Source: Pseudochrobactrum asaccharolyticum
GTDB lineage: Bacteria > Pseudomonadota > Alphaproteobacteria > Rhizobiales > Rhizobiaceae
NCBI RefSeq assembly: GCF_003314995.1
Contig: NZ_QNRH01000013.1
Span: forward strand, 1 to 64,000
Reading direction: 5' to 3'
Length of the DNA stretch: 64,000 nt
Part shown: in pieces, positions 32,512 to 39,465 of the stretch
Layout of the letters: each line of letters starts with the position of its first letter
How positions within the stretch are numbered: position 1 is the first letter of the stretch
The notes under the pieces: generated by a model
What the model was told of the DNA's origin: nothing
Databases searched by the model: none
The model's input: only the letters and a program-made list of their open reading frames with translations
Program-made: the position numbers and the translations under genes

Positions 32512-33505
32512 GGGTCACATCCTGATTACGAACTGCCCAATCTGTGAATGCACTGGTGTGAGATAAGGCCGGATCGCGGCGCACAGCATCGACTGCGAAC
32601 ATGATTTCAAACTCACGAGGCAGGCGCTGCATGTATGCCATGCCATTGTCGAAGGACTTGGCATCGACTTTACGAGCTAGCCCCGTTGCAATTGCGAAAC
32701 GTGCAGCCGGTTCTTCAGGGATTTTTGCGCTGTTCGGGTTAGCAAGCACCAGATCCAGTGAAGGCAGGCTCATGTATGTACGAATGAACCCTTCCAATTC
32801 AGCCGCAGCACCGTCACCAACAATAGCCGAAATACCCTGCATACGTACGGACGATGGCAGGTCGATCATCTTGGCAGCTTGCTCCCATGAACGTGGAGTA
32901 GGAAATGAACGCTCATCGTTCTTCGGCATGACATGCATCAGTGCTGGCCGGAAGCGCAGGAAAGCGATCAAGCGCGGGTCAACGCCCTTGTTGGAGAAAT
33001 GCTCAATATGCACATTTGTATGATCGGCGCTGTAGTCGGCATCAACATCAATATGAGCGAACCGGTTAGCGAGTGCGGAAGGCATTCGTTGTGCAGCGGC
33101 ACGGTCAGACTGTCGGTTACCAGCAGCAATCACGCGCCAGCCTTTTGGCATAACATAATCGCCAACTTTCCGATCGAGAACTAAACCAAACATTGCAGCC
33201 ATCATTGATGGGGCAGCGGCATTCAACTCATCCAGAAACAAGATGCCTTCAGCACCATCACGTTCAACTTGAGGAAACTCGTCAGGAACCTTCCACGCTG
33301 TGGTGTCACCGGAAACGTCAGGCAAGCCCATAAGGGCGACGGGGTCACGCGTTGAAGCGCGGAAGTCGATAGTCTTCCATCCACGCTCAGCAGAAATCTG
33401 ACCAATTATAGCCGACTTGCCGATGCCTGGGGCGCCCCACAGGAAGGTTGGGATATCGGTGTCGATAAATGTGTTCAGAAGGCTAGCTGCAGCTTTGAGG
33501 TGCAT
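32504..33505 (-). CDS. MoxR/CobS-like AAA+ ATPase
   Basis: 333 residues. Walker A GAPGIGKS (24-31), Walker B ILFLDELNAA, sensor 1 IAAGN and an Arg-rich SALANRFAHI segment define an AAA_5/MoxR-type ATPase. With the VWA gene (30243) and the DUF3150 gene (35529) it forms a chaperone-like set known from cobaltochelatase-like and RavA-ViaA-like pairs; the phage substrate is unknown. ATG 33505 has GGAG six bases upstream. Confidence 0.88.
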   Translation of the reverse strand: MHLKAAASLLNTFIDTDIPTFLWGAPGIGKSAIIGQISAERGWKTIDFRASTRDPVALMGLPDVSGDTTAWKVPDEFPQVERDGAEGILFLDELNAAAPSMMAAMFGLVLDRKVGDYVMPKGWRVIAAGNRQSDRAAAQRMPSALANRFAHIDVDADYSADHTNVHIEHFSNKGVDPRLIAFLRFRPALMHVMPKNDERSFPTPRSWEQAAKMIDLPSSVRMQGISAIVGDGAAAELEGFIRTYMSLPSLDLVLANPNSAKIPEEPAARFAIATGLARKVDAKSFDNGMAYMQRLPREFEIMFAVDAVRRDPALSHTSAFTDWAVRNQDVTLG

Positions 33506-33521
33506 TGATATCTCCATATTT

Positions 33522-33535
33522 GCCATGAGTGGCGG
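33522..33535 (-). promoter_or_regulatory. start-associated palindrome, copy 6
   Basis: GCCA-TGAG-TGGC followed by GG; 16 bases before the AAA ATPase start. In-frame ATG at 21 bases. Confidence 0.72.
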
Positions 33536-33546
33536 TTTTGTTCGGG

Positions 33547-33918
33547 TTATTTCCAGACCTGATAATCTGGGAAGAGGATGGCTGGCCCAGATACGGCCGG
33601 CAAGGATTCAGGATCACGCCATGGTTCATTCGACAGGACGTTGTTGCGGTAGATCTCAGTCGCCCTGATGTTGCGGATATGCCTGCCGTTTATGGCTGAT
33701 GTTTCACCTACAAACATATCGCGATACTCGCCCTCATAGAGGACATTCACGCGCTCGAAAGGCTCGTCGAACATTCTGCCGATCATAAGCATCAGGACGG
33801 CTCTTATGTTCTCCCCTTTCCCAATTGCCCCCTTATGCTCGGTCTTGGCTCCAAGCACAGGGATAAGCAGGAAGCGGATTGTCGGCGCAGATGGCGGCGG
33901 CAAGTTGCCGTGGCTCAT
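33547..33918 (-). CDS. hypothetical protein
   Basis: 123 residues, starting MSHGNLPPPSAPTIRFLLIP; no recognised domain. ATGA overlap with the 80-residue gene upstream. Within the leftward middle block. Confidence 0.62.
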   Translation of the reverse strand: MSHGNLPPPSAPTIRFLLIPVLGAKTEHKGAIGKGENIRAVLMLMIGRMFDEPFERVNVLYEGEYRDMFVGETSAINGRHIRNIRATEIYRNNVLSNEPWRDPESLPAVSGPAILFPDYQVWK

Positions 33919-34157
33919 GTGGATTCCTCCACAAATTCTAAACCATCCACGTCACCAATGGTGATAGCGGGGCTGATGCTTAGGTCTGGCAAGCAAGGAT
34001 TATCAAAGGCTAAACCACAGAACAAATCTCTGTTGTCACCCATGATCTCGACGCATCCGTTTGTCATTATAGATGCTCTGGCATGCGCAGCCTCCGCAGT
34101 TTCAGCCTTCACATAAGCCGTGCCATAAAGTGTGATTGGTACGCTGAAGATTTTCAT
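33915..34157 (-). CDS. small DpnD/PcfM-like protein
   Basis: 80 residues: MKIFSVPITLYGTAYVKAET then AEAAHARASI repeats the strand-strand-helix plan of the other small proteins, with a longer acidic tail. ATG 34157 forms an ATGA overlap and has GGAG eight bases upstream. Confidence 0.62.
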   Translation of the reverse strand: MKIFSVPITLYGTAYVKAETAEAAHARASIMTNGCVEIMGDNRDLFCGLAFDNPCLPDLSISPAITIGDVDGLEFVEEST

Positions 34158-34693
34158 GCCGCCTTCTCCGCAAATATTTTCAGCCATACCTGCACAGCAG
34201 GAGATGCAGTGAGTGGCGGGAAGTCACCCCCTGCTTGCAATTCAGCTGTATCGATTAGACGTTGAATGCTCGTGATTGGAGTATCGGTGGCGAGCGCCTC
34301 TTTAAGCTCACGGACTGAAATCAGCGCTCCACTAAATGCATAGTGGTCAACCGATGTGTACTTGAGCTCTCCATGAACGGTATGAGTGCGTTCAATAGTA
34401 TTCGCGCCGCTTTCATTCTCCATGTGCGCCATCTTTTGCAGCGATGGATATTTTTCGATCAAGGGGTCAATATCGTCGAAATTTCCGCCATGTTCATGAG
34501 TTGCATCTATAAGATCCAATGTCATGTTGCCCTCAATCGCCCTACGCATAGCCGATTGTGCCAACTCAATGCTGCTGATGAATCCACCTTCTTCATCGTC
34601 CAAAACCTCAGAAACAATAGCTTCAACCAGAGCAACTGCTTGCTCCACAGTTTCGATATGACCACCAAGAGAAAGAGTTAGTTTGCAACTCAT
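34154..34693 (-). CDS. hypothetical protein
   Basis: 179 residues, acidic and helical (VEQAVALVEAIVSEVLDDEE), no recognised family. A strong GGAGG site lies eight bases before ATG 34693, which overlaps the preceding stop (ATGA). Confidence 0.65.
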   Translation of the reverse strand: MSCKLTLSLGGHIETVEQAVALVEAIVSEVLDDEEGGFISSIELAQSAMRRAIEGNMTLDLIDATHEHGGNFDDIDPLIEKYPSLQKMAHMENESGANTIERTHTVHGELKYTSVDHYAFSGALISVRELKEALATDTPITSIQRLIDTAELQAGGDFPPLTASPAVQVWLKIFAEKAA

Positions 34694-35082
34694 GGAGTAA
34701 CCTCCTTAAATGAGATGTAACACTGGTCTTCTGGCGTCTCGCTCCATTCAGTGTCATGCATTGGGTTGCCTTCAAGCGTCCCTGCAGCTGCCCAAGCGGT
34801 CAACAGTTTGAGGTGAAGGCTCATAGCTTCCTCTTCTGATCGGGCAAACACCTCTTCGGTGAATATGGCAGTCACCTTGTACGAGCGGCCATCTGGATAG
34901 TCGTGAGTGGTGTTTTCCTTTTCCGCGCAGCCTTCAATTACAGTGAGCAACTGCGGGTGGATGTCGTCCACAAAGGTGCCGATGTCAGCATCGGGATAGC
35001 GTTCACGAAGGCTGACAATAGCCGCTGATGCTGAGCGTAGCGACAGGATGGCTTCGTTGAGTTTCTCTTTTACAGAGGTCAT
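34690..35082 (-). CDS. hypothetical protein with DpnD/PcfM-like C-terminal segment
   Basis: 130 residues. N-terminal helices (VKEKLNEAILSLRSASAAIV), then YKVTAIFTEEVFARSEEEAM, which resembles the strand-strand-helix small proteins nearby. ATG 35082 has AAAGGAG upstream; the longer upstream frame lacks one. Preceded by a palindrome copy. Confidence 0.65.
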   Translation of the reverse strand: MTSVKEKLNEAILSLRSASAAIVSLRERYPDADIGTFVDDIHPQLLTVIEGCAEKENTTHDYPDGRSYKVTAIFTEEVFARSEEEAMSLHLKLLTAWAAAGTLEGNPMHDTEWSETPEDQCYISFKEVTP

Positions 35083-35096
35083 AAGACGCTCCTTTC

Positions 35097-35111
35097 GCAT
35101 GATTGCGTGGG
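35097..35111 (-). promoter_or_regulatory. start-associated palindrome, copy 7
   Basis: GCA-TGAT-TGC followed by GTGGG; 14 bases before ATG 35082. In-frame ATG at 18 bases. Confidence 0.65.
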
Positions 35112-35125
35112 TAGTTGTTGGGAGG

Positions 35126-35314
35126 TTATGTGGCTGTATTAAAACAAATCCCTTTAACTTCAGCGCCGCTGCTATTCCCTGAAAACTCTCCAAATGGGTC
35201 TTCACTTTGCGCCCATGCATCAAGAGCTTCAGCTTGTGCTATCCCTGCATCATCAGCTTCGATTTCCATGGTGTAAGTAATCGTTTCTTTCAGCTGGATT
35301 TGATATTTGGGCAT
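35126..35314 (-). CDS. small DpnD/PcfM-like protein
   Basis: 62 residues: MPKYQIQLKETITYTMEIEA then DDAGIAQAEALDAWA, the clearest match here to the DpnD/PcfM plan. AGAGGGAACGT precedes the ATG, which lies in the end of the preceding gene (25-base overlap). Confidence 0.62.
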   Translation of the reverse strand: MPKYQIQLKETITYTMEIEADDAGIAQAEALDAWAQSEDPFGEFSGNSSGAEVKGICFNTAT

Positions 35315-35532
35315 ACGTTCCCTCTAATGGTAGGATTATGGGGTGCACGCAGGTCGAAGTTTTCTGATGAGCCAACTCGCTCGTCACATCTGAGATTGAC
35401 CAGAAAACCCTGCTCTAGCTCATGCTGTGCAAGGCTAAGTGCCTCATCTATAGGAACCACAAAGCGAGCCACATGATCCATCGAATGATGGCCACCCCAT
35501 ATATCAACAATTGTTTTGCGCTTGGCTGTCAT
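35290..35532 (-). CDS. hypothetical protein
   Basis: 80 residues, no recognised domain (KRKTIVDIWGGHHSMDHVAR; helix ALSLAQHELEQGFLVNL). ATGA overlap with the DUF3150 gene upstream supports translation. Confidence 0.58.
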   Translation of the reverse strand: MTAKRKTIVDIWGGHHSMDHVARFVVPIDEALSLAQHELEQGFLVNLRCDERVGSSENFDLRAPHNPTIRGNVCPNIKSS

Positions 35533-36434
35533 GCGAAATACTCAGAAACGCTCTGGAATATTTTCGCGGCTTCATCCGCAACGTCGCGGCGGATCGCGGG
35601 GTTATCGCGCAAGGTTGAAGCGTTATGTTCAGCCAAAGGTTTCAGCCTATCAGCCATGGCGGTCAATTCTGGATCACCGGTGATATTCAATGCCGGCAGC
35701 ACGCTGATTAGGTCGCGGATATTTTCGACCAGAGAGTCACGGAAAACGCCCTCTGATTTCTCCCCTTTGTGAACAGCTGGCTTATAAGCGTTCAGGCGCT
35801 CCACCATCCGGCCGGTAACATCGGCAACACGCTTATAAACATCTTGCACGGCGCTTGCGGTTGCATCGGCAACATTGCGCTCAATATCCTGTCTGATGAG
35901 TTCGGCTTGAGCATCGCTCATATCCACGCGGAAGTCGGTGGCGGTTGGTACCGGAAATACACGGCAATCAACACGAAACTTTGCGCGGAGTTCATCCGCT
36001 GATGGATAGTCATCCTGCTTAAACAAAGAACCCAAACGCTGTTGGGCATCATTAACGTAATCGGGATAGGAAGAGATGAACTCATCAACGGCACGTTCAA
36101 ATTTTGTGGTTTGCGCCCGGATCCAGCTCATATGAGAAAGATAACCATCACTGGCCATAATCCGCCCACCTTTGTCCATCCATGGAAGTGTGCGCTCATG
36201 AAATTCAGTGCGCGTGGCGCTCACGATTGACTGAATTGTTGCGAGCGCTTCTTTTGGCAACAGCAGCTTGTTGTAGCGGCCTGCATCGGCGGCCGCATTG
36301 TGTTGCTGGTTCACTTCATTGGTCACCTTACGATCAATTCTTCGCCCTTCCCATTGTGAGATATTGAGCGAGACAATCATTGCGCGGGTTGCAAGTACCG
36401 ATGAGACGGAATGGACAGGTGAGATCATATTCAC
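35529..36434 (-). CDS. DUF3150 domain protein
   Basis: 301 residues, largely helical. QWEGRRIDRKVTNEVNQQHN, LPKEALATIQSIVSATRTEF and the later SSYPDYVNDAQQRLGSLF segment fit DUF3150, a family found beside CobS-like AAA and VWA proteins in phages and plasmids. Start is probably GTG 36434, 7 bases after AGGAG; ATG 36428 is the alternative. The frame continues upstream through a palindrome copy but without initiation signals. Confidence 0.75.
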   Translation of the reverse strand: MNMISPVHSVSSVLATRAMIVSLNISQWEGRRIDRKVTNEVNQQHNAAADAGRYNKLLLPKEALATIQSIVSATRTEFHERTLPWMDKGGRIMASDGYLSHMSWIRAQTTKFERAVDEFISSYPDYVNDAQQRLGSLFKQDDYPSADELRAKFRVDCRVFPVPTATDFRVDMSDAQAELIRQDIERNVADATASAVQDVYKRVADVTGRMVERLNAYKPAVHKGEKSEGVFRDSLVENIRDLISVLPALNITGDPELTAMADRLKPLAEHNASTLRDNPAIRRDVADEAAKIFQSVSEYFA

Positions 36435-36452
36435 GGAATTTCTCCTATATTT

Positions 36453-36467
36453 GCCATGAGTGGCGGG
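36453..36467 (-). promoter_or_regulatory. start-associated palindrome, copy 8
   Basis: GCCA-TGAG-TGGC followed by GGG; 18 bases before the GTG start of the DUF3150 gene. Internal ATG reads eight codons and stops, so it cannot be the gene start. Confidence 0.7.
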
Positions 36468-36468
36468 G

Positions 36469-36771
36469 TTAAGCAGCAAGCGCCATGCGGCGTGCATTGC
36501 AAAGATCATTAACTTCAGCAGAGTAAGATGGCCAACGACCAACGGTATCGAGGGAAGCATAATTGTACCAGAAACGGCCATTGTGCGGCGTTGCTTTACA
36601 CAGCACGCCATGGCCATTGATTACACCGTCCAGATCACCATTCGGCTTAAAGATTTGGATTTCTCTGCCCTTTACTTTGTAGAAGCCAGATGCGGTGCCA
36701 TCAGGCTGAAAAAGAGTAGCTGTTAAAGCGTTTGCGCCGCACACGAAGCGGCGGCCATTGAGAATAATCAT
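36469..36771 (-). CDS. hypothetical protein
   Basis: 100 residues, beta-rich (MIILNGRRFVCGANALTATL, then GFYKVKGREIQIFKPNGDL), no family recognised. ATG 36771 has GGAG seven bases before it; an in-frame ATG 21 bases upstream belongs to the palindrome. Confidence 0.65.
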   Translation of the reverse strand: MIILNGRRFVCGANALTATLFQPDGTASGFYKVKGREIQIFKPNGDLDGVINGHGVLCKATPHNGRFWYNYASLDTVGRWPSYSAEVNDLCNARRMALAA

Positions 36772-36788
36772 TGGCTTTCTCCATAGGC

Positions 36789-36801
36789 GCATATTTGCAA
36801 G
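36789..36801 (-). promoter_or_regulatory. start-associated palindrome, copy 9
   Basis: GCA-TATT-TGC followed by AAG; 17 bases before ATG 36771. In-frame ATG at 21 bases. Confidence 0.6.
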
Positions 36802-36807
36802 TATGGT

Positions 36808-37110
36808 TTAAGAGGCGATGCGGAATTGTGTGCGAAGGCACATCGCCACCTGATCGGGCGTTAGCATGGAGACAAATAAGTCCACCAATTTGCGCGGCAG
36901 TGATATTTCCGACAGATAGTCGGACTCATCGACCTCACTTCTTTGCAGCGTTGCATGAAATGACCGATGTCGGACATCGTAGGTCAGTGTAATTAATCGA
37001 CGTCGGTTATTGCGTCCATCTTCCCAGACGTACCAGTCGAAATAATCGTCATCGTTCATTTGAGTTGGTTCTGTACTCACGAACAAATGTCTGTATCGTT
37101 GCGCATCCAT
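36808..37110 (-). CDS. distant member of the local paralogous family
   Basis: 100 residues. FDWYVWEDGRNN, LTYDVRHRSFHATL and LFVSMLTPDQVAMCL follow the pattern of the genes at 31399-32511 more loosely. AAAGGAG precedes ATG 37110. Function unknown. Confidence 0.65.
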   Translation of the reverse strand: MDAQRYRHLFVSTEPTQMNDDDYFDWYVWEDGRNNRRRLITLTYDVRHRSFHATLQRSEVDESDYLSEISLPRKLVDLFVSMLTPDQVAMCLRTQFRIAS

Positions 37111-37125
37111 GTTTTCTCCTTTGGT

Positions 37126-37138
37126 GCATGAGTGCGAG
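37126..37138 (-). promoter_or_regulatory. start-associated palindrome, copy 10
   Basis: GCA-TGAG-TGC followed by GAG; 15 bases before ATG 37110. Internal ATG is out of frame. Confidence 0.62.
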
Positions 37139-37143
37139 TAAAA

Positions 37144-37230
37144 TTATCGGCGCCGTAAAAGCATCCGGTAAGCGAAAAGTGTCGCGCAGATATAGAGCGC
37201 AATTATTGTGAGTACGGACGCAACAATCAT
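37144..37230 (-). CDS. tiny membrane protein (28 aa)
   Basis: 28 residues: MIVASVLTIIALYICATLFA spans the membrane once, then YRMLLRRR forms a positive cytoplasmic end. The start shares an ATGA with the stop of the 60-residue gene upstream, strong evidence for coupled translation. Too short for usual gene finders. Function unknown. Confidence 0.6.
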   Translation of the reverse strand: MIVASVLTIIALYICATLFAYRMLLRRR

Positions 37231-37409
37231 TCGGCCAAAACCTGATTAACGCTTTCAATCACAGTCAAAAGCATACGGTTGTTGTCGAGCGTCCAGTCCT
37301 GAACAGGTGTTGTGCCGATCTTGCGCAGACGCAGCATTTCGGTCTGTGCATTGTGCAAATGAAGCTTGAGCTCATTTAAAATTTTCCGCTCAATTGGTGT
37401 GGTAATCAT
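37227..37409 (-). CDS. hypothetical protein
   Basis: 60 residues, one long charged helix (IERKILNELKLHLHNAQTEM) and a short tail. ATG 37409 is preceded by a weak GCGAAAGACC. No clear palindrome copy lies upstream; the 217-base gap before it holds only a hairpin (37495-37514). Confidence 0.58.
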   Translation of the reverse strand: MITTPIERKILNELKLHLHNAQTEMLRLRKIGTTPVQDWTLDNNRMLLTVIESVNQVLAE

Positions 37410-37626
37410 AACGGTCTTTCGCTTTTCAAAATGATGCGCGTGCTGGTTTCGTGGGCTGGCAGTCACGCGACTTTATCCAGCCAAAAGCAATTCAGCCGGC
37501 TTTAAAAGTCCGGCGCATAGAGCACCTCCATGTTTGAGGGATCGGTGTGTGTCGCCATCATCGTGGCGTGTGTTGGTCGTTCTGCTGAGTGTTAAATGAT
37601 AGACAAACGACCAAGGATGCTTCAGC

Positions 37627-37731
37627 TCACATGAGCAGGGTCAGAAAGGCTGTAATGAACGCAATCATTGCGCAGCCAGACAAAAAGTCCTGAAGCCATG
37701 GCAAGCAAATTTGGATGATATCGCGCATCAT
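37627..37731 (-). CDS. tiny membrane protein (34 aa)
   Basis: 34 residues, MMRDIIQICLPWLQDFLSGC followed by AMIAFITAFLTLLM: an amphipathic start and one membrane span. It begins with an ATGA overlap on the 63-residue gene and has no ribosome site of its own. Could be holin-like or membrane-associated; no evidence for either. Confidence 0.55.
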   Translation of the reverse strand: MMRDIIQICLPWLQDFLSGCAMIAFITAFLTLLM

Positions 37732-37919
37732 GGCCGGACAACCACATGTTTTGATGAACCGGCAAGCAAGCGAGCAGCAGCAACAGCTTTTGTGCGGTCG
37801 CTGTATGTGGTCAAACATTCAACCACGCCGTTTGGCAGGTGAATTGAAAGCGCCCAGCGACTGCGTGTGCGGCGGCGTTGACTGGCGACAACATAGGTGT
37901 ACGGGATCACCGGTTTCAT
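37728..37919 (-). CDS. small basic protein
   Basis: 63 residues, Arg-rich (VVASQRRRTRSRWALSIHLP) with a C-terminal helix. ATG 37919 has GGAG upstream; an in-frame ATG 21 bases earlier lies in a palindrome copy. No family recognised. Confidence 0.6.
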   Translation of the reverse strand: MKPVIPYTYVVASQRRRTRSRWALSIHLPNGVVECLTTYSDRTKAVAAARLLAGSSKHVVVRP

Positions 37920-37936
37920 GTGCGTATCTCCATTTT

Positions 37937-37950
37937 GCATATTTGCAGGG
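37937..37950 (-). promoter_or_regulatory. start-associated palindrome, copy 11
   Basis: GCA-TATT-TGC followed by AGGG; 17 bases before ATG 37919. In-frame ATG at 21 bases. Confidence 0.65.
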
Positions 37951-37966
37951 TGCGCTGTGCGCGGGG

Positions 37967-38293
37967 TTATTCTCCGACAGGAATGCCGGTGCAGGCCTCA
38001 ACATTTTGATCTGTGGGAAATTCGGCGGCCAGACGGCACGCTTCAGAATCTTCAGGCAATGAAAGCACATAGGCTTCCGCGGCACCGGTTACAGGTACGC
38101 AAGAAGTCCATTCGCCCTCACCTGATGAAACAGCCAGATCAAAGCAAGTTTCAAAATCATCAAGATCCTTAAAGGTCTCGATTACAGAGGACTCGGTCAT
38201 GTTCCGGTCAAAGGCGACGATGACATAATGCGTTTCCGCACTGGCAAAGGTTGTCGCTGACAACAGGGCTATAGCTGTGAGGATGGTTTTCAT
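37967..38293 (-). CDS. small exported protein
   Basis: 108 residues. Signal peptide MKTILTAIALLSATTFASA with cleavage likely before ETHYV, then an acidic beta/alpha domain with four Cys that could form two disulphides. Probably periplasmic. GGAG eight bases before ATG 38293; ATGA overlap with the gene upstream. Function unknown. Confidence 0.75.
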   Translation of the reverse strand: MKTILTAIALLSATTFASAETHYVIVAFDRNMTESSVIETFKDLDDFETCFDLAVSSGEGEWTSCVPVTGAAEAYVLSLPEDSEACRLAAEFPTDQNVEACTGIPVGE

Positions 38294-38475
38294 TGGATAG
38301 TCTCCAAAATACGGCGCGACTGGAGACGCATGCGCATATCGTCTGACAACCTGACAGCAGTTTCCACTTCGCGCACGAAAGCCATGCGCTGACGTTCACG
38401 AAAGGTCTGAAAATGCGGATGCTTGAAAGGCGGCACATCGACATGCCGCAGGACAGAGTCCGAGCGTTGAACCAT
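38290..38475 (-). CDS. hypothetical protein
   Basis: 61 residues, Arg-rich and helical (FQTFRERQRMAFVREVETAV). ATG 38475 has GGAG six bases upstream. A terminator and a palindrome copy precede it, so it may head a transcription unit with the exported protein. Confidence 0.6.
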   Translation of the reverse strand: MVQRSDSVLRHVDVPPFKHPHFQTFRERQRMAFVREVETAVRLSDDMRMRLQSRRILETIQ

Positions 38476-38492
38476 GACAATCTCCAATTTTC

Positions 38493-38505
38493 GCATAATT
38501 GCGGG
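38493..38505 (-). promoter_or_regulatory. start-associated palindrome, copy 12
   Basis: GCA-TAAT-TGC followed by GGG; 17 bases before ATG 38475 and four bases after the tail of a terminator. In-frame ATG at 21 bases. Confidence 0.68.
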
Positions 38506-38508
38506 TAC

Positions 38509-38540
38509 AAAAAAGCCGTGGGCATTGCTGCCGCACGGCT
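38509..38540 (-). terminator. rho-independent terminator inside the middle block
   Basis: Minus strand AGCCGTG and CACGGCT form a 7-bp stem with a 13-base loop, followed by six T. It would end the transcript of the DUF1640-like gene. Confidence 0.78.
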
Positions 38541-38566
38541 CATTATTTGTGAGGGTGTGTTTCGCG

Positions 38567-38812
38567 TTATGCGAGCTTTAACAGCGTTGCAAGCGCGCCA
38601 ATACCAATGACCATAACGCCGCCAAGGCGCACCGTGATCATTAAAGCCTGACGTTCTATCAGGTGTTTCAATTCCGCAATATCTGTCTTTGTTGCGACTT
38701 CTGACATGACATAATCCCGTGCAACTTCTGCATGTGCCTCTGCCTGCGCCTGATTAACTCCGGCATTGGTGAGGTGTTTAACAAAAGCAAGTGTATCAAT
38801 ATGCGCTGTCAT
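38567..38812 (-). CDS. DUF1640-like coiled-coil membrane protein
   Basis: 81 residues. DTLAFVKHLTNAGVNQAQAE, ATKTDIAELKHLIERQ and a C-terminal membrane span (LGGVMVIGIGALATLLKLA) match the short DUF1640/CCDC90-like proteins common in proteobacteria and their phages. ATG 38812 has AGGA nine bases upstream. Confidence 0.75.
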   Translation of the reverse strand: MTAHIDTLAFVKHLTNAGVNQAQAEAHAEVARDYVMSEVATKTDIAELKHLIERQALMITVRLGGVMVIGIGALATLLKLA

Positions 38813-38829
38813 CAGTCTAATCCTTTTTT

Positions 38830-38843
38830 GCATAATTGCAGGG
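38830..38843 (-). promoter_or_regulatory. start-associated palindrome, copy 13
   Basis: GCA-TAAT-TGC followed by AGGG; 17 bases before ATG 38812. In-frame ATG at 21 bases. Confidence 0.66.
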
Positions 38844-38898
38844 TTGGCATGAAGCCGCGAAAAGGCACGCACATGCCCTTGCGTAGCTGCATGGAAGG

Positions 38899-38932
38899 TG
38901 CGCCCCAGCCAAGGGGGAATGACTAGGGCGCA
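38899..38932 (-). terminator. hairpin after the 166-residue gene
   Basis: TGCGCCC and GGGCGCA, perfect 7-bp stem with a 20-base loop, 13 bases beyond the stop at 38945. Only a weak CCTT follows on the minus strand, so termination may be partial. Confidence 0.4.
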
Positions 38933-38944
38933 TGAAAGCCAAGA

Positions 38945-39445
38945 TTAAGCGGCGGCTTTCATATCAGAGGAAACAACAGACAGGTGGGCAGACTTCGCCA
39001 CACGCAATACGCCTTCCATAGCTTTAACAACTTGCGGTGAAGCGCCGTTATCTGTCAGCTTTTTCAGTGATGCTTCAATGTGTTTGATTTCATCAAAAGC
39101 CGTGTCTGCTTTGGCTTTTGTTGTTTTCTGGTAATTGGCCGGTGCAATTTCCATTGCCTGAACCATGTCAGACGCTTTTGACTTCGCATACACAAATTCG
39201 CCGCTTTCACCGTCAAAAGACACTTTGCCGAACGCCATTGCCCAGGCACGCAATCCCCCGCGATAGTTGGCCGGAGTGACAGAATAAAGAGCGTTCAAAT
39301 ATTTAGGATCATTGTGCAATTCCACATGGTTTAAAGCGGAATAAGCAATCTGGTGTTCCCGCTCTGTAAATGTCGCGATAGCCTTGGCGCGGCCAGCGAT
39401 AGCGGATGTAAGAGCTTTGCCTGTCAGAACCTGAAATTTAGCCAT
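38945..39445 (-). CDS. first gene of the middle block, hypothetical
   Basis: 166 residues, Ala/Lys-rich. N-terminal LTGKALTSAIAGRAKAIATF and a C-terminal helical part (AFDEIKHIEASLKKL). No family assigned. ATG 39445 has GGAG nine bases upstream. As the promoter-proximal gene of the leftward middle block it may be made in large amounts; role unknown. Confidence 0.72.
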   Translation of the reverse strand: MAKFQVLTGKALTSAIAGRAKAIATFTEREHQIAYSALNHVELHNDPKYLNALYSVTPANYRGGLRAWAMAFGKVSFDGESGEFVYAKSKASDMVQAMEIAPANYQKTTKAKADTAFDEIKHIEASLKKLTDNGASPQVVKAMEGVLRVAKSAHLSVVSSDMKAAA

Positions 39446-39465
39446 GATATTAATCTCCATAAAGT

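Noticed and set aside
37049-37258. 69-residue leftward frame overlapping 36808-37110
   Set aside because: No ribosome site; overlaps two better frames, including the ATGA-linked 28-residue membrane protein.
37490-37535. Eight-codon frame after GGAGGTGCTCT on the minus strand with a GCCGG/CCGGC hairpin
   Set aside because: Too short to support as a gene; could be a leader peptide, but nothing downstream confirms it.
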